Below are positions 47,050 to 58,699 of a stretch of DNA of 64,000 bases, piece by piece. Every line of letters begins with the position of its first letter. Within the stretch, counting starts at the first letter, position 1. The DNA is from Prochilodus magdalenae. Its lineage: Eukaryota; Chordata; Actinopteri; Characiformes; Prochilodontidae. The position numbers and the translations under genes are program-made. The stretch lies in NCBI GenBank assembly GCA_024036415.1, contig JAMWET010000479.1:221157-285156 (forward strand), written 5' to 3'. Below the pieces are notes generated by a model. That model did not search any database. It was not told the origin of the DNA and worked only from the letters and a program-made list of their open reading frames with translations.

Positions 47050-48845
47050 TTTTAATATTTTTATATTACTTTTAAGATCTTTTAATATTTGCTGACAGAG
47101 GTAACTCATCCTTACTGGTCCTACTGGATCTTAGTGCAGCATTTGACACAATAGACCACTCCATCCTACTAGATAGGCTGGAAAACCTTGTAGGAGTAAG
47201 AGGAAAAGCTCTTTCATGGTTCAGATCTTACCTAAGTGACCGATATCAATTTGTAAATATAAATGGTCAATCGTCCACTCACACAAAAGTAAAGTTTGGT
47301 GTTCCACAGGGATCTGTCCTAGGACCTATATTATTTACCTTATATATGCTACCACTCGGTACCATAATCAGAAACCATAACATAAATTTTCACTGCTATG
47401 CTGATGACACGCAACTGTATATCTGGGCTAGACCAGATGATCCACTTCACCTTAATAAGATAGAGGACTGTGTTAGAGACATAAGAGACTGGATGTCAAG
47501 CAACTTCCTCCTACTGAACTCGGACAAAACAGAAGTTCTTCTTCTTGGTCCCAAAAGTGTTAGAAACAAGCTGTCTGCATTACCACTCAATCTAAATAGC
47601 TTCTTAGTTACACCAGGTACCTCTGTTAAAAGTCTTGGTCTCACAATCTGTCCTGATCTCGCCTTCGTTGAGCATATTAATAATATCACTAGAATAGCTT
47701 TCCTACATCTTCGCAATATTGCGAAATTAAGAAATGCACTGTCACTACAGGATGCAGAAAAACTAGTTCACGCCTTTATTACCTCAAGGCTGGATTACTG
47801 TAATGCCCTGCTTTCTGGTTGTTCCAGCAAAAGCCTTAACAAACTTCAGCTATTCCAAAACGCTGCAGCTAGAGTCCTTACAAGAACTAGAAAGTTTGAT
47901 CATATCAGCCCCGTCTTATTCAGCTTACACTGGTTACCAGTTAAATTCCGTATTGAGTGTAAAATTCTTCTCCTGACGTATAAAGCTCTAAACGGCCTCG
48001 CTCCTACCTACCTTACTGAACTTATCTCGTACTATAAACCTTTACGTGACCTTAGGTCTCAAAGTGCCGACTCTATATTAGTGCCTAGAATTAACAAAGT
48101 TACATCGGGGAGCAGAGCCTTTTCATACATGGCCCCCCAGCTTTGGAATAATCTACCTGTCAGTGTTCGGGACTGTCGTGCTGCTGTCGTCCCGCCGCTC
48201 CTCGTGTTCACTCAGGTTTGTTGACGGTGGAGCAGAGGGGTGCTGACTTCTCAGGGAGCCCTCATGTCTGTGTGACCTTCCGGCTCTCCCTTTTTAGTTA
48301 TGCTGTAATAGCCAGGCCTGCCGGAGTCACTGCTGCACTCTGTTTACACCATATAGTGTGTTCAGGTCTTCTGTCAGAGCTAACAGTCTGTCTGTTCTCT
48401 TTGTCTGAGCTGAACTGCTGCCCGTCCTGTGTGGCCTGATGCTGTTGCTACATCTGCTCTGTCTGGGAGCCACTGGGAGCCTTTACCACCACGGAGCTCC
48501 TGGCTGTCCTGCACTGTGGAAGCTTGGCCTGCGTCCTGCTGACCCATCTTATGACCCACCAGCATCATTATAGACTAATCAGACATTACACTCTGCTTTC
48601 TTGTGCTGTCTTGTATCTGGTGTTGACCCGAGGAGGATGGGTTCCCCTTTGAGTCTTGGTTCCTCTTGAGGTTTCTTCCTTCCTAACTAAGGGAGTTTTT
48701 CCTTGCCACTGTCGCCCTTGGCTTGCTCATTGGGGGCTCGAACACCAGATTCTTTGTAAAGATTCTTTGTAAAGCTGCTTTGTGACAACATCTGTTTGTA
48801 AAAAGCGCTATAAAAATAAATGTTGATTGATTGATTGATTGATTT
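47050..48845 (+). mobile_element. L2-like LINE, 5'-truncated (copy 2)
   Basis: The RT frame is open from about 47090 to 48224: NSSLLVLLDLSAAFDTIDHS, GVPQGSVLGPILF, the catalytic box CYADDTQLYI, LLLNSDKTEVLLLGPK, then AFITSRLDYCNALLSG and LTRTRKFDHISPVLFSLHWL. The C-terminus frays after 48170. The 3' end has the conserved GCGCTATAAAAATAAA motif followed by (TTGA)n up to 48845, typical of this clade. It lacks the endonuclease and RT N-terminus. It is inserted in the satellite and is the better of two copies. Confidence 0.9.
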
Positions 48846-49560
48846 AGTTACAGCCAAATGAATTGGGTAAATGTTAATTTGTACTAACACTTCAATGAGG
48901 AAAAACATATCGTACGAGGCCTAGTGACGGCATGGTAGGTCCTAAAGTTACCAAACTTGGCACACAATGACATCACCACACCCCGATGACCTGGCCTAAA
49001 GTTGGGGAACGTAGGATCAAAGGTCAGGGAGTTACAGCCAAATCAATTGGGTAAATATTCATTTGGACTTAAGCATGAAAATGGAAAAACCAATCGTACG
49101 ACGTGTGGAGTGTGTCGTAGTGACGGCATGGAAGGTCCCAGAGTTACAGATCTTGGCACACTCAAGTTTGTTGACTCTAGGATCAAAGGTCAGGGAGCTA
49201 CAGCGAAATCCATTTGGTAAATGTGAATTTAGGACTTTAGCCTGAAGTTGGAAAAACCAATCATACGACCTAGTGAGGGCATGGAAGGTCTTAGAGTTAG
49301 AAAACTTGGCACACATTGACAACACCACACTCTGATAACCTGGCCCGATTTTGGTGACTCTTGGATCAAAGGTTGAGAAGGTACAGTCAAATCTACTTGG
49401 TAAATGTGAATTTAGACATAAACCTCAAGCGGGAAAAACCAATCATGCAAGGCCAATTGAGGGCATGTAAGGTCCCAGAGTTACAGATCTTGGCACACAT
49501 TGACATCACCACACTCTGATAACCTGGCCTGAGTTTGGTGACTCTAAGCTCAAAGGTCTA
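48846..49560. repeat. Satellite, about 184-bp unit, segment 3
   Basis: Resumes at TTAGTTACAGCCAAATGAAT and continues through about four units to 49555. Confidence 0.92.
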
Positions 49561-49564
49561 CCCC

Positions 49565-50060
49565 AAAAGGTGTCTGCCAAGCTTTGGCTTGTTTCCATTC
49601 TGCCCTAAAAAGCTCCCCTTGCCCGAAATTTGAAATTTGGAAATTTAGGCAGAGGTGGAAAAGCTCGAGTCTTCTGTGTGAGGAGCATGAGAGGAGTGAG
49701 GATGGCAGGTGCTTCAGGGTTAGAGGACCCAGGAATAAGAGGCCTTACGTTCATCATGGCACTGACTTCAGCCATGAGAGTTGTCAAGACTTTGTGGGTC
49801 AGGTATTACTTGCTTTCAAGAAACATGCAGTCTAGAATGCGGCAGGCAATCCCAATCATTCGCTCCCATGCACCGCCCATATGAGACGAATAGGGTGGGT
49901 TAAATGGCCAGGTGGAAGTGTGCCTTTATCTGGGGAAACTTCTCTACGGTTTGCCGGAGAGACATAAGACGACTGTAAGCATAGTTTCTGTTTTTTGGTA
50001 GTCTTTGCCTGGGTGTCTTAAAAGGCAAGGGCGCAACCCAGCTGTTACTGTGGTCTTGAT
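49565..50060 (-). pseudogene. BEL/Pao retrotransposon pol remnant
   Basis: On the - strand, 49944-50060 carries a broken piece resembling the BEL RT region (WVAPLPF-type with PRQRLPK in a shifted frame). 49565-49885 carries the integrase C-terminal region: GGAWERMIGIARRILD, LTTLMAEVSAMMNVRPLIPG and LTPLMLLTQKT. The sequence between these two domains is deleted near 49915. The BEL/Pao assignment rests on the GGAWERM...NVRPL pattern. Confidence 0.78.
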
Positions 50061-50924
50061 GTATGTGCTGCCAGAAATCAAACGTAGAGGACTTTTATTT
50101 TGAAAGTGAAAAGAGCGTCCTGCAGTGTTGTGCTTCACACACAAAAAAGAGTGCCTTAGAATCTCGTGCTTCACGAACGATAGAGAGCCGAGAGAAGCAG
50201 AGTAAAACGCGGAGACAGACAAAGAGAGTGCTAGTGAAGGCTTCGGAGCGTAGTGCAAGAGGGACAGCATCCTCGGACACTGAACTGTGAATAAAGACAA
50301 TAAGCTCCACCTGCTGGGCACCTATCGGGATACCACTGGTGAAATACTTTAAATTTCGCTCGATTTTTACTAGTTAGCATTTATAGATGTAGGCATGCTA
50401 AATGGTGTAGCGCTGTGGAGGCTAGTTCACACGCAAGTTGCAGTTAGCAGGGGAGAGAGCCATGTTGTATTAGGCTCAATACTATGTGCTTTGTAAAGTA
50501 GTATTTTGTTCAGTTTGGTTGCAGGCTGTTTAGGCTGAGATGAATGCATAGTAATTGAAGCTTTGTTTCTGTTTTGTCTTTTTTTTGTACTATTAAGGTT
50601 TTCAATCAATTATAAGCCAAACTACTCATCCCACTGAGTACGACAAGAAATCCTTCAATAAATCACTCAGGAACGAATACAAAACTGGTTTATTGAGTTG
50701 TGCCTAAAACTTCCTGTAGTTGGCCAAGGCTTTTTTTTCCCAAGTTACAACAGAGGTTGGAGCAGTTTTGTCCGTTGACAGTTGAAACAAGTGGTGTAAC
50801 TTGACAATGGACTTCATTGTCCATAATGTGGAGGAACCTCAGATCATCCAATGAGGGCGCAAGTCTGTGGTCAGTGGAGGTGCATCGGTAGACTACGGTG
50901 GCTGGGAAGTGCAAAACAAATTTA
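50061..50924. other. Intergenic, nothing firmly recognised
   Basis: 50090-50300 has a GAGAGAAG-rich character and AATAAAG at 50289, reminiscent of an LTR end, but no boundaries could be set. Confidence 0.35.
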
Positions 50925-51035
50925 CAAAATTAAAACACATTTACAAGCTGTGAAACACTTTTACAAACGACCGAAACACTTTTACAAATGGCAGAAACAT
51001 TTTTACCACCCCGAAACACCTTTACAAATGCGAAT
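50925..51035. repeat. Short tandem motif GAAACACTTTTACAAA
   Basis: Five or six units of about 17-20 bp (AAAACACATTTACAAG, GAAACACTTTTACAAA, GAAACACCTTTACAAATG). It lies just upstream of the integrase gene at 51140 and may be a subterminal transposase-binding array. Confidence 0.8.
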
Positions 51036-51139
51036 CAGACAGAAAGGGTAGGTACAATACACAGGACGTGCTGCTGACATGTCAATCAAACTGCTTTGCG
51101 GTGAAGAAGTGAATGGAGTTGGGAGGGTAATTTCTAAAA

Positions 51140-52632
51140 ATGTTTTGTCCATTTTGTGGGATTAATTTTAGCCAGTTGGCAAGCTTTTGTTTTTCATGTG
51201 GGAAGTCTTTAGAGTTTTTAAAAGAGCAGATAAAAGAAGATATAATGCATTGTTGTTTTTTGATGGTGTAAACATTAGATCACGGTGTCTTAAAACTAAA
51301 TTTAAAGAGGCTGGACTGTGTCGTAGAAAGGAATATTCCTCTACAAACGCTGTCAGAAATGCTATACGATTGGAACTTCGTGGACCAGGGCAGCTCTTTG
51401 GGTACCGAACGATGTGGCAAGTACTCAAACAAAAGTACAATTTGCGAGTAAAGAGAGATGATGTTATGGTGTTACTTCGGGAGCTCAGTCCTCGAGGATG
51501 CGAGATGAGAGCACGCAAAAGGTTTATAAGACAAACCTATCACTCGATGGGGCCGAATTATATATGTCATGCAGACGGTTACGACAAACTCATGCCATTC
51601 GGTTTGGCCCTTTCGGGTTGCGTAGATGGATTTTCGCGGAAAATACTGTGGCTTTTATGTGGATAACAATAACAATCCATTAGTCATCGCTCACAATTTC
51701 CTCACTTGTGCACGAAACTTTGGTGTTGTCCCCATGAGGCTGAGGACCAACTGCGATACAGAGAACGGCATTATGGCTGCAATTCAGTGTACCCTATGCC
51801 ACCACCACACTGATTACTACTCAGGGAATGTCTAGCCACATGTATGGCTCATCCACCAACAACCAACGCAATAAGTCGTGGTGGTCTACATTTAGAAAGG
51901 GAAGGTACGTGCCCTCAGGGTTTTATTTACATTAACGTAATTGTTGGTTAGCCTGAATATTTTACCTTTTTACTGTCATAATCACATAGATTAATTGACA
52001 TTAACCACATTGTAAAGAACCTAAATTCAATATCTAAATGCATTAAAAACACCAGCTATTATATAACTGTTGTACAGTATATTTAACCCTATTAATGTAT
52101 ACCATTAATGGCAATTAATGCAATACATTTCTATAGGTCTCAGTTCTGGATGGAGTTATTTGCAGACCTTCAAGATGCAGGACATTTCAATGGAAGTCAT
52201 GATCATCAAGGCTTACTGAGGTTTTGCTTCAGTGATGTCATGCAGAAGGACCTGGGTGAATGTGTGTCACTATGGAACAGTCACAGGATTCGCACTTCGA
52301 GAACAGCCTCATGTCCAGGAGGAGTGCCTAATGAACTGTACTACTTACCACACAGGTAATTAATTTTGTGATGGCTTGTTAGCTCTGATTTGTAGCTTAT
52401 ATGTAAATGAATGCATTTATTAAGATCCATTCCTCAATCTAGATTTGGCTCCAGAGACTGTGGATTTAGAATTGATTGGACAAAACTGGATGTCTTCCCT
52501 GAGTCAAGACAGTCAATTAATCTATGTGGTGACCCAAACATCCAGGAGTACTTGAACTCTGTTATGGAGGACAATCAACTAGAGAAGCCAAGTGACTGGG
52601 AGACTGCATTAGAACTATATCTACGTTTTTAA
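51140..52632 (+). pseudogene. Zinc-ribbon / IS3-like DDE integrase gene of a fish DNA transposon
   Basis: The start chosen is ATG at 51140, because it begins an N-terminal zinc ribbon (MFCPFCG...CFSCGKSLEFL, two CxxC pairs). A frame change near 51235 leads to 51187-51666. There a helix-turn-helix region (GYRTMWQVLKQKYNLRVKRD) resembles that of IS3-family transposases and is followed by an rve-type core. The first acidic residue is in CHADGYDKLMPFG. Further frames hold RTNCDTENGIMAAIQC, MYGSSTNNQR, the exon-like QFWMELFADLQDAGHF to LPHR (about 52137-52355) and the end FGSRDCGFRIDWTK to LELYLRF with a stop at 52632. Two probable introns (about 51906-52136 and 52356-52440) have GT-AG ends. At least three frameshifts or stops occur, and two acidic positions look substituted. 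Matching it to the eukaryotic IS3EU group is my inference. Confidence 0.75.
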
Positions 52633-52734
52633 AGAAATTGCTCGGCTATAATTATTCTGGCTATGTAACTGAGTACATTGAATGAATGTTCTCCAACTAG
52701 AAAAGCTCCCACATCTTACCCTGTTGAATAAAAC

Positions 52735-53045
52735 AGCCTGGCTGGTTGACCGGCTTAGCTCTGGACCAGCATAAGGTATGTTTTCATACAAGTTTGATGG
52801 TATAGCTATCAGCCAACAACCAGCTTGTCAATCAGCATCAAAGTGTTCCACCAGCATGACCAAACTCATCAACCAGCTTCATCAAGTTGGTCATGCTGAT
52901 AGACCAGCTAGTTCATCAAATGAAAACACCTGCTATCCTGGTAAACAGCTAAGCTGGTCAACCAGTGTAGCCAGCTTGCTTACAATCAAAGGATATGTTT
53001 TCACTTAGATGACCAGCTTTTTAGCCACCATGACCAGCCTACCAG
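52735..53045. repeat. ACCAGC-rich minisatellite
   Basis: Imperfect CCAGCTTGGTCAACCAGC-type units on both strands, including AGCTTCATCAAGTTGGTCAT and CTAAGCTGGTCAACCAGTGT. Confidence 0.8.
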
Positions 53046-53347
53046 GGTTATAGCAGGAAAATAAATGAAGTTTGAGATAACAGTAGCACAATATACAATA
53101 TTTATTGTACTGTATATATGGTAAATAAACATTTCACTTCACCATCTTTTTATCTGTTTTTTTTTCGCTTTACATCTTACAGGTATCAGTATTTATATAA
53201 TGAAATTGTCCATGTAACCTAATGTGAGCCTAATGAGCAGGGGCATGTTCACACATCTGCATATAGGCCAAATAAGTTTTCTTAATAACCAGTAACCAAA
53301 TATGTTTTTCTCCATCACATATCTAATTGTTCGCCCAGTCACAAGTT

Positions 53348-53880
53348 TTAAAAACAACCAACTCCTGGGGAATTCTGAATTCCAAAGTCCATACATGACT
53401 TAAACACATTGCATGAATTTAGCAGTGGTAATTTCAGTGTGTTCGAACATGTATTTGCCATTGGGAATGGTGAATCATCCAAGAACTCAATCTTTGGCAC
53501 CGGTTCCAATCCAGATGGGGGAAGCGAAGTTAGTCCAGTTGAAAACATGAAAACGTCCTCCACGCACACATAGCGGCTTGGCCTTCTGTAAAGACACAGA
53601 ATTGTCACGCACATCCTGGTATAAAGTGTTTAACTAGTAGTAAAAAAAATCTTTATTATGCAATCTTTTGCACACCGTCACAGTCAAGAAGATAGTCTGT
53701 CCAGTAACCCAGTGTTTGTACTTCTCTAAGTCTCCTGTTGCTCCTTGATGGACTGAGGTCTGGTTTGAAAAGTCTCTCAAGTTCAAGAGCATTCAGCTTC
53801 TTTTCTGAGTGGGACAGCACAGGGGCCAACAATGTAGGGTACTGCTGCAGTGCCGTCAGGAAAGTAAGGTACATTGTTGT
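53348..53880 (-). pseudogene. HECT-type E3 ubiquitin ligase C-lobe, 3' exons
   Basis: HECT ligases take ubiquitin from an E2 onto a cysteine and pass it to substrates. The last exon (about 53348-53595) reads FSTGLTSLPPSGL, then PMANTCSNTLKLPLLNSC, with the candidate catalytic Cys codon at 53447-53449. It ends IQNSPGVGCF. An upstream exon (53656-53874) reads LFKPDLSPSRSNRRLREVQT and GYWTDYLLD. The acceptor CTTTACAG precedes the last exon, and a GACG|GTGTGC donor is possible although the phase does not join cleanly. The rest of the HECT domain is not seen further right. The sequence resembles the G2/M-specific (G2E3-like) ligases that are expanded in fish. It could be a gene tail, a retained fragment or cargo of the neighbouring element. 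Confidence 0.7.
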
Positions 53881-54079
53881 ACATTATTCTGTACATTATT
53901 CCATTAACCGATTTGCAAACCAGCACCATATTGCTTTGAACATAGCAAGGTAACCAATAAAAAACTGTAAGACTAAGAGGTGTTACCTATTGATTACAGA
54001 TGAGTTGCAGTCAAGAATATACCATGGAGATAGTCTGACACAATTGTTCTCTTTCCATCAAGAGTAGGCACATGTCTCA

Positions 54080-56518
54080 GACAACCAGCTGTCTGTAACA
54101 TTGTGCTGTGCCTTAGAGTACATTCCTGCAGAGCTTCCACAGATGCAGCGCTCTCAATCTAAGACAAAAAAGGAAGCATGTACTAATCAACCATTTAATG
54201 AAAACCACCTTCTTGAGAATGCCTGGACAAACTTGGCACCAACAAATGAACTGATCAGAATGGAATGCTTGTTAGAGCAAGAACCAACAGACCCCACTGA
54301 TGTAACTGAACAGGACAATGTTTCAGATTACACTGCATCCACAGCTGAAACCAGAACAGCTATGCCTGTGATGGAAGCTCCACAGATGAGTTCATCAGAA
54401 ATGAGAAAAATGTTCCAGAGTCTGAATGAAACACAAGCAGCTGTGTTCTGTATGAAACGAGACTGGTGTCAAAGAAAAATCCTGAATAAAAAGCAGAGCA
54501 GTCTCTTTATTATGTAGCTGGAACAGCAGGAACAGGAAAAAGTCACCTTATTAAATCAGTTTATGCAGAAGCCACAAAAATACTACAGAAAATGCCATGT
54601 GTAAGAGAGGATGCTGATATCTCTAAATCCACAGTGCTCCTAACTGCATTTACCGGCTGTGCCAGTCACAACATTAATGGAAAGACACTTCATGCACTTC
54701 TTAAACTACCCAGAAGCTTAAAACCTCCATATCAGGGACTTGGAAACAGTCTTGATGAAATCAGAGCAAACTTTTGTAATGTGCAGATCATGATCATTGA
54801 TGAGATTTCCATGGTGTCTAAACCTTTATTTGCCTATGTGAACTGGAGACTGCAGCAGATTAAAGGGAATGATAAACCCTTTGGTAACATCTCTATTATG
54901 GCTGTTGCTGACTTTCAGCAATTACCACCACTAGGAAAAGCAAAGCCCCTCTGTGTGTATGAGGATCATGTGCTGGACTTCTGGCGAGACCATTTTAAGA
55001 TGATCACACTGACTGAAATCATGCGTCAGAAAGATGATCTAGCCTTTGCTGAACTGTTGAACAGACTGAGAGTGAAACAGAAGCATGAGGCTCTGTCTGA
55101 TGTTGACCGCTCTATGTTGGCAAAGGTCATTAAATCCCCTGAAGAGTGTCCTCCTGATGCATTACACATATTCGCCACTTACAAAGAAGTTGATGATTTT
55201 AACTCAGCATGATTTTAACCTCATGCTTTCTAGACATCATTAATATTGATGCAGAGGATTATAAGAAAGACCCATGATCAGGACAGATGCAGAGACAAGG
55301 TGCTCCGTTTAAAGGAGAGAAAGGTGATCTGACTGACACACTACAGGTGGCAGTTGGTGCACGAGTGATGCTCACCAGGAACATTGATGTAGAGGATGGA
55401 CTTGTTAATGGCTCTTTTGGTAAAGTGGCTAAAATAATCATGAAGGCGTGTAACACTGTAGTTCAGAATATCTGCCTTGAACTGGATAATGCTGATGCAG
55501 GAAAGAAACAAAGAAACAGAGTGCCTAGTGGATCAGATAATGTTGTTTACATTGAGAGAGAAGAAGAAAGTCTGAGGAAAAAGGGAACAGTTTGAAGGCA
55601 GTTTCCTATAAAGTTGGCCTTTGCATGCACTACTCATAAAGTGCAGGGAATGACTACATGCTCCGCTGTTGTGTCATTAAAGAAGGTGTTTGAGCCAGGC
55701 ATGGCTTATGTAGCACTTAGCAGAACCACCTCACTCAGTGGACTTCATATCACTGACTTTGATGAGAAAAAGATTTACTGTGACCCTGAAATCAGTGCTG
55801 CACTGGAAATTATGCCCAAAGCTGACCTGCGTGCTATTCAGCCACTCCTCCACATAGTAAGAGACTCAGATCCAAACTCTGAACTACTGAAGGTAGTACA
55901 TCACAACACAGAGGGCCTACAAAGTCATACTGACGATATCAAAAGTCATCATGAACTCCTCCTATCAGATGTTCTGTGCCTTACTGAGACTCATCTGACT
56001 GGTTCTGCTGTTCCTGACTCCCTTCAGTTGAATGAATACAAATTTTTCAAGCGTAACAGACACACAGCCTACACAAGCTACACACACCTATCCAACAGAA
56101 ATGGTGGAGGAGTTGCCATGTATGTGAAAAATCACCTTCAAGCTCATCCTGTGCAGTACATACAGAATGTGACTGATCTGGAGTTTTTGGTGTTGAAATT
56201 GGAGACCCCTAAACAGGCTCTTATTGCAGTTGTCTACAGACCACTCTCTGTAGACCAAAATATAAACTGACAGATTTTTTGACAAATCTTGATGCACTTT
56301 TGACGTGTCTGAACATCATGGACTACAAAGCTGTTGTAATATGTGGTGACTTTAATGAAGACCAGCTGACTGCATCAAATAAACCCATTTTTAATTTATT
56401 TGTTTCAAAAGGATACACACAAGTTATAAATAGGCCTACAACTGAGAAAAATACACTTTTGGAACCAATTTTTATTTCGAATCCCCATGGCTTTAAATGT
56501 ATAACAAAGCTGTTTTAA
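54080..56518 (+). pseudogene. Helentron remnant: PIF1-type helicase fused to endonuclease
   Basis: Helentrons are rolling-circle transposons whose large protein has Rep, a PIF1 helicase and a C-terminal APE-like endonuclease. 54101-54517 is the linker and the helicase start (LNETQAAVFCMKRDWC). After a frameshift comes Walker A GTAGTGKS at 54520-54543, [20 protein letters not shown], Walker B MIIDEISM at 54790-54813, [11 protein letters not shown] and TEIMRQKDD. Another shift precedes 55287-55595 (QVAVGARVMLTRNIDVEDG, NGSFGKV). A TGA at 55593 interrupts the frame just before [11 protein letters not shown] and [10 protein letters not shown]. The endonuclease follows ([36 protein letters not shown]). 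After a shift come VVICGDFNED and TTEKNTLLEPIFIS. The Rep domain is not present in the window. Confidence 0.85.
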
Positions 56519-56679
56519 TACTGTGGATGAGGTTTAAATATGTATATAATGGTTAAACTGATGTAGACTGAAACTGATCTAGCCTATAGCTTGTAGTAAA
56601 GCTGTTTAAATAAATTCACTGTGCTTCCTTAAATCAAACATTATGAATGCTTGTCTGTCTTATATTTAATGCAACCTTT

Positions 56680-58670
56680 TTTATTTTATTAATTTGCCAC
56701 CTAAATTTACTGCTACCATAAAAACTGATACCTTAACATTGCTGCCACCCTAAATCCACTGCCTCCTTAAATTAGCAATTATCTTAAATTCAGCACAACT
56801 TCAAATTCACTGCCACCTTAATTTAACTGCCATTATTACTTCCCTGCCACCTTTAACTCACAGCCACATTAAATTTATTGCTACCTTCAATTCCCTGCCA
56901 CCTTAAATTAACTGCTACCTTAAAATTACTGCCACCATAAATTCTCTGCCACCTTAAACTCACAGCTACCTTAAATTCTTGCCACCTTAAACTCACTACC
57001 ACTTAAATTCACTACAACCTTAAATTCACTGATACCTTAAGTTCACTGCCACCTTAATTTCCTTGCCACCTTAAATACACTACTTATATTGCTTACTGCT
57101 ACCTTATACTTACCTGCTAAATCCACTGCCTCCTAATTTTTTGCCACCTTAATTTAACTAAAATCCCTACCACCTACCTTCAAATTTCCCTGCCATCTTA
57201 AACTCACATTTACTGCCACCTTAAACTCACTACCACTTAAATTCACTACCTTCCACCTTAAGTTCACTGCCACCATTTCCTACCTAACTTTTAACTTCAT
57301 TTTTTGCCACCTTAAATCCCTACCACCTCAAATTCCCTGCCATCCATTTACTCATCCACCACCTTAAATTCACTGCCACCTTAAATTCACGTCTAGCACC
57401 TTAACATCACTGCCACCTTAAATTTGTTCCTACCACCTTAAATTCCCTGCCACCTTAAATACACTACTTCCACCTTAACTTCACTGCCACCTTAAATTTC
57501 TTGCCACTTAAAATGCAATCCTAAAACTTAAATTCCCTCCTACCACCTTAAATTCACTGCCACCTTAAATTCCCTTCCACCTTAAATTTACTCCTTCCAC
57601 CTTAATTTCAGTGCCACCTTAAATTTCCTTAATTTACCTTAAATGCACTCCTACCACCTTAACTTCACTGCCGTCTTACATTCTCTACCACCTTAAATTC
57701 ACTAATACCACCTTAAATTCACTCCTAACACCTCAATTTCACTGCCACCTTGACATCCACTGCCACCTTAAATCCACTCATACCACAATTTCCTGCCATT
57801 TTAAATTCTCTGCCACCTTAAATAATTTTCTGTCACCTTTAATTCACTACCACTTTAAATTCAGTCCGACCACCTTAAATTTCCTGACAAAATAAATTCC
57901 TTGTGACTTTAAATTGGCTCTTACCTCCTTAAATTCCATTCCACCGTACCTCCACTGCTTTCTTAACTTCACTGCCACCTTAAATTCACTCCTACCACCT
58001 TAACTTCACTGCTACCTTAAGTTGCTTGCCACCTTAAATTCACTCATACCACCTTAAATACATTACCACCTTAAATCCCATTCCACCTTAAATTCACTCA
58101 TACCACCTTAAATACATTGCCACCTTAAATTCCCTCCTACCACATTAAATACATTGCCACCTTAAATTCCATTCCACCTTAAATAAATGACCACCTTCAA
58201 TTCCATTCCACCTTAAATTCACTCCTACCACCTTAACTTCACTTCCACCTTAAATTCATTGCCACCTTAAATTCCATTCCACCTTAAATTCACTCGTACC
58301 ACCTTAAATACATTGCCACCTTTAATTCCATTCCACCTTAAATGCCATACCACCTTAAATTCCCGCCTACCACCTTAAATACATTGCCACCTTAAATTCC
58401 ATTCCACCTTAAATTTCATTCCACCTTAAATTCACTTCTACCATCTTAACTTCAATTCCACCTTAAATTCCTTGCCACGTTAAATTTCCCGCTACCTTAA
58501 ATTCAATGCCGCCTTAAAATTTTTTCCACCTTAAAATCCTTGCCACCTTAAATTCAGTGCCTCCTTTTATTCCATGCCACCTTAAAGGTGCTGCTAATTT
58601 AAATACACTGAAACCTTAAATCACTGCCACCTTAAATTTAGTGCCACCTTAAACCCAGTTCCACCTTAAA
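56680..58670. repeat. Minisatellite with CCACCTTAAATTCACTG core, about 2 kb
   Basis: More than a hundred imperfect 14-20 bp units built on CCACCTTAAA. Spacers are TTCACTG, TTCCCTG, TTCACTCCTA and TACATTG, and higher-order alternation of short and long spacers is visible. There is no coding potential. Confidence 0.95.
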
Positions 58671-58699
58671 TCTATTGGTTTAGCTGTTAGTCCTGAGTA

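Noticed and set aside
56680..58670. Possible CRISPR-like array because of regular short repeats
   Set aside because: Repeats are adjacent with variable 4-10 bp spacers and many mismatches. The context is vertebrate, with no cas genes; it is a minisatellite.
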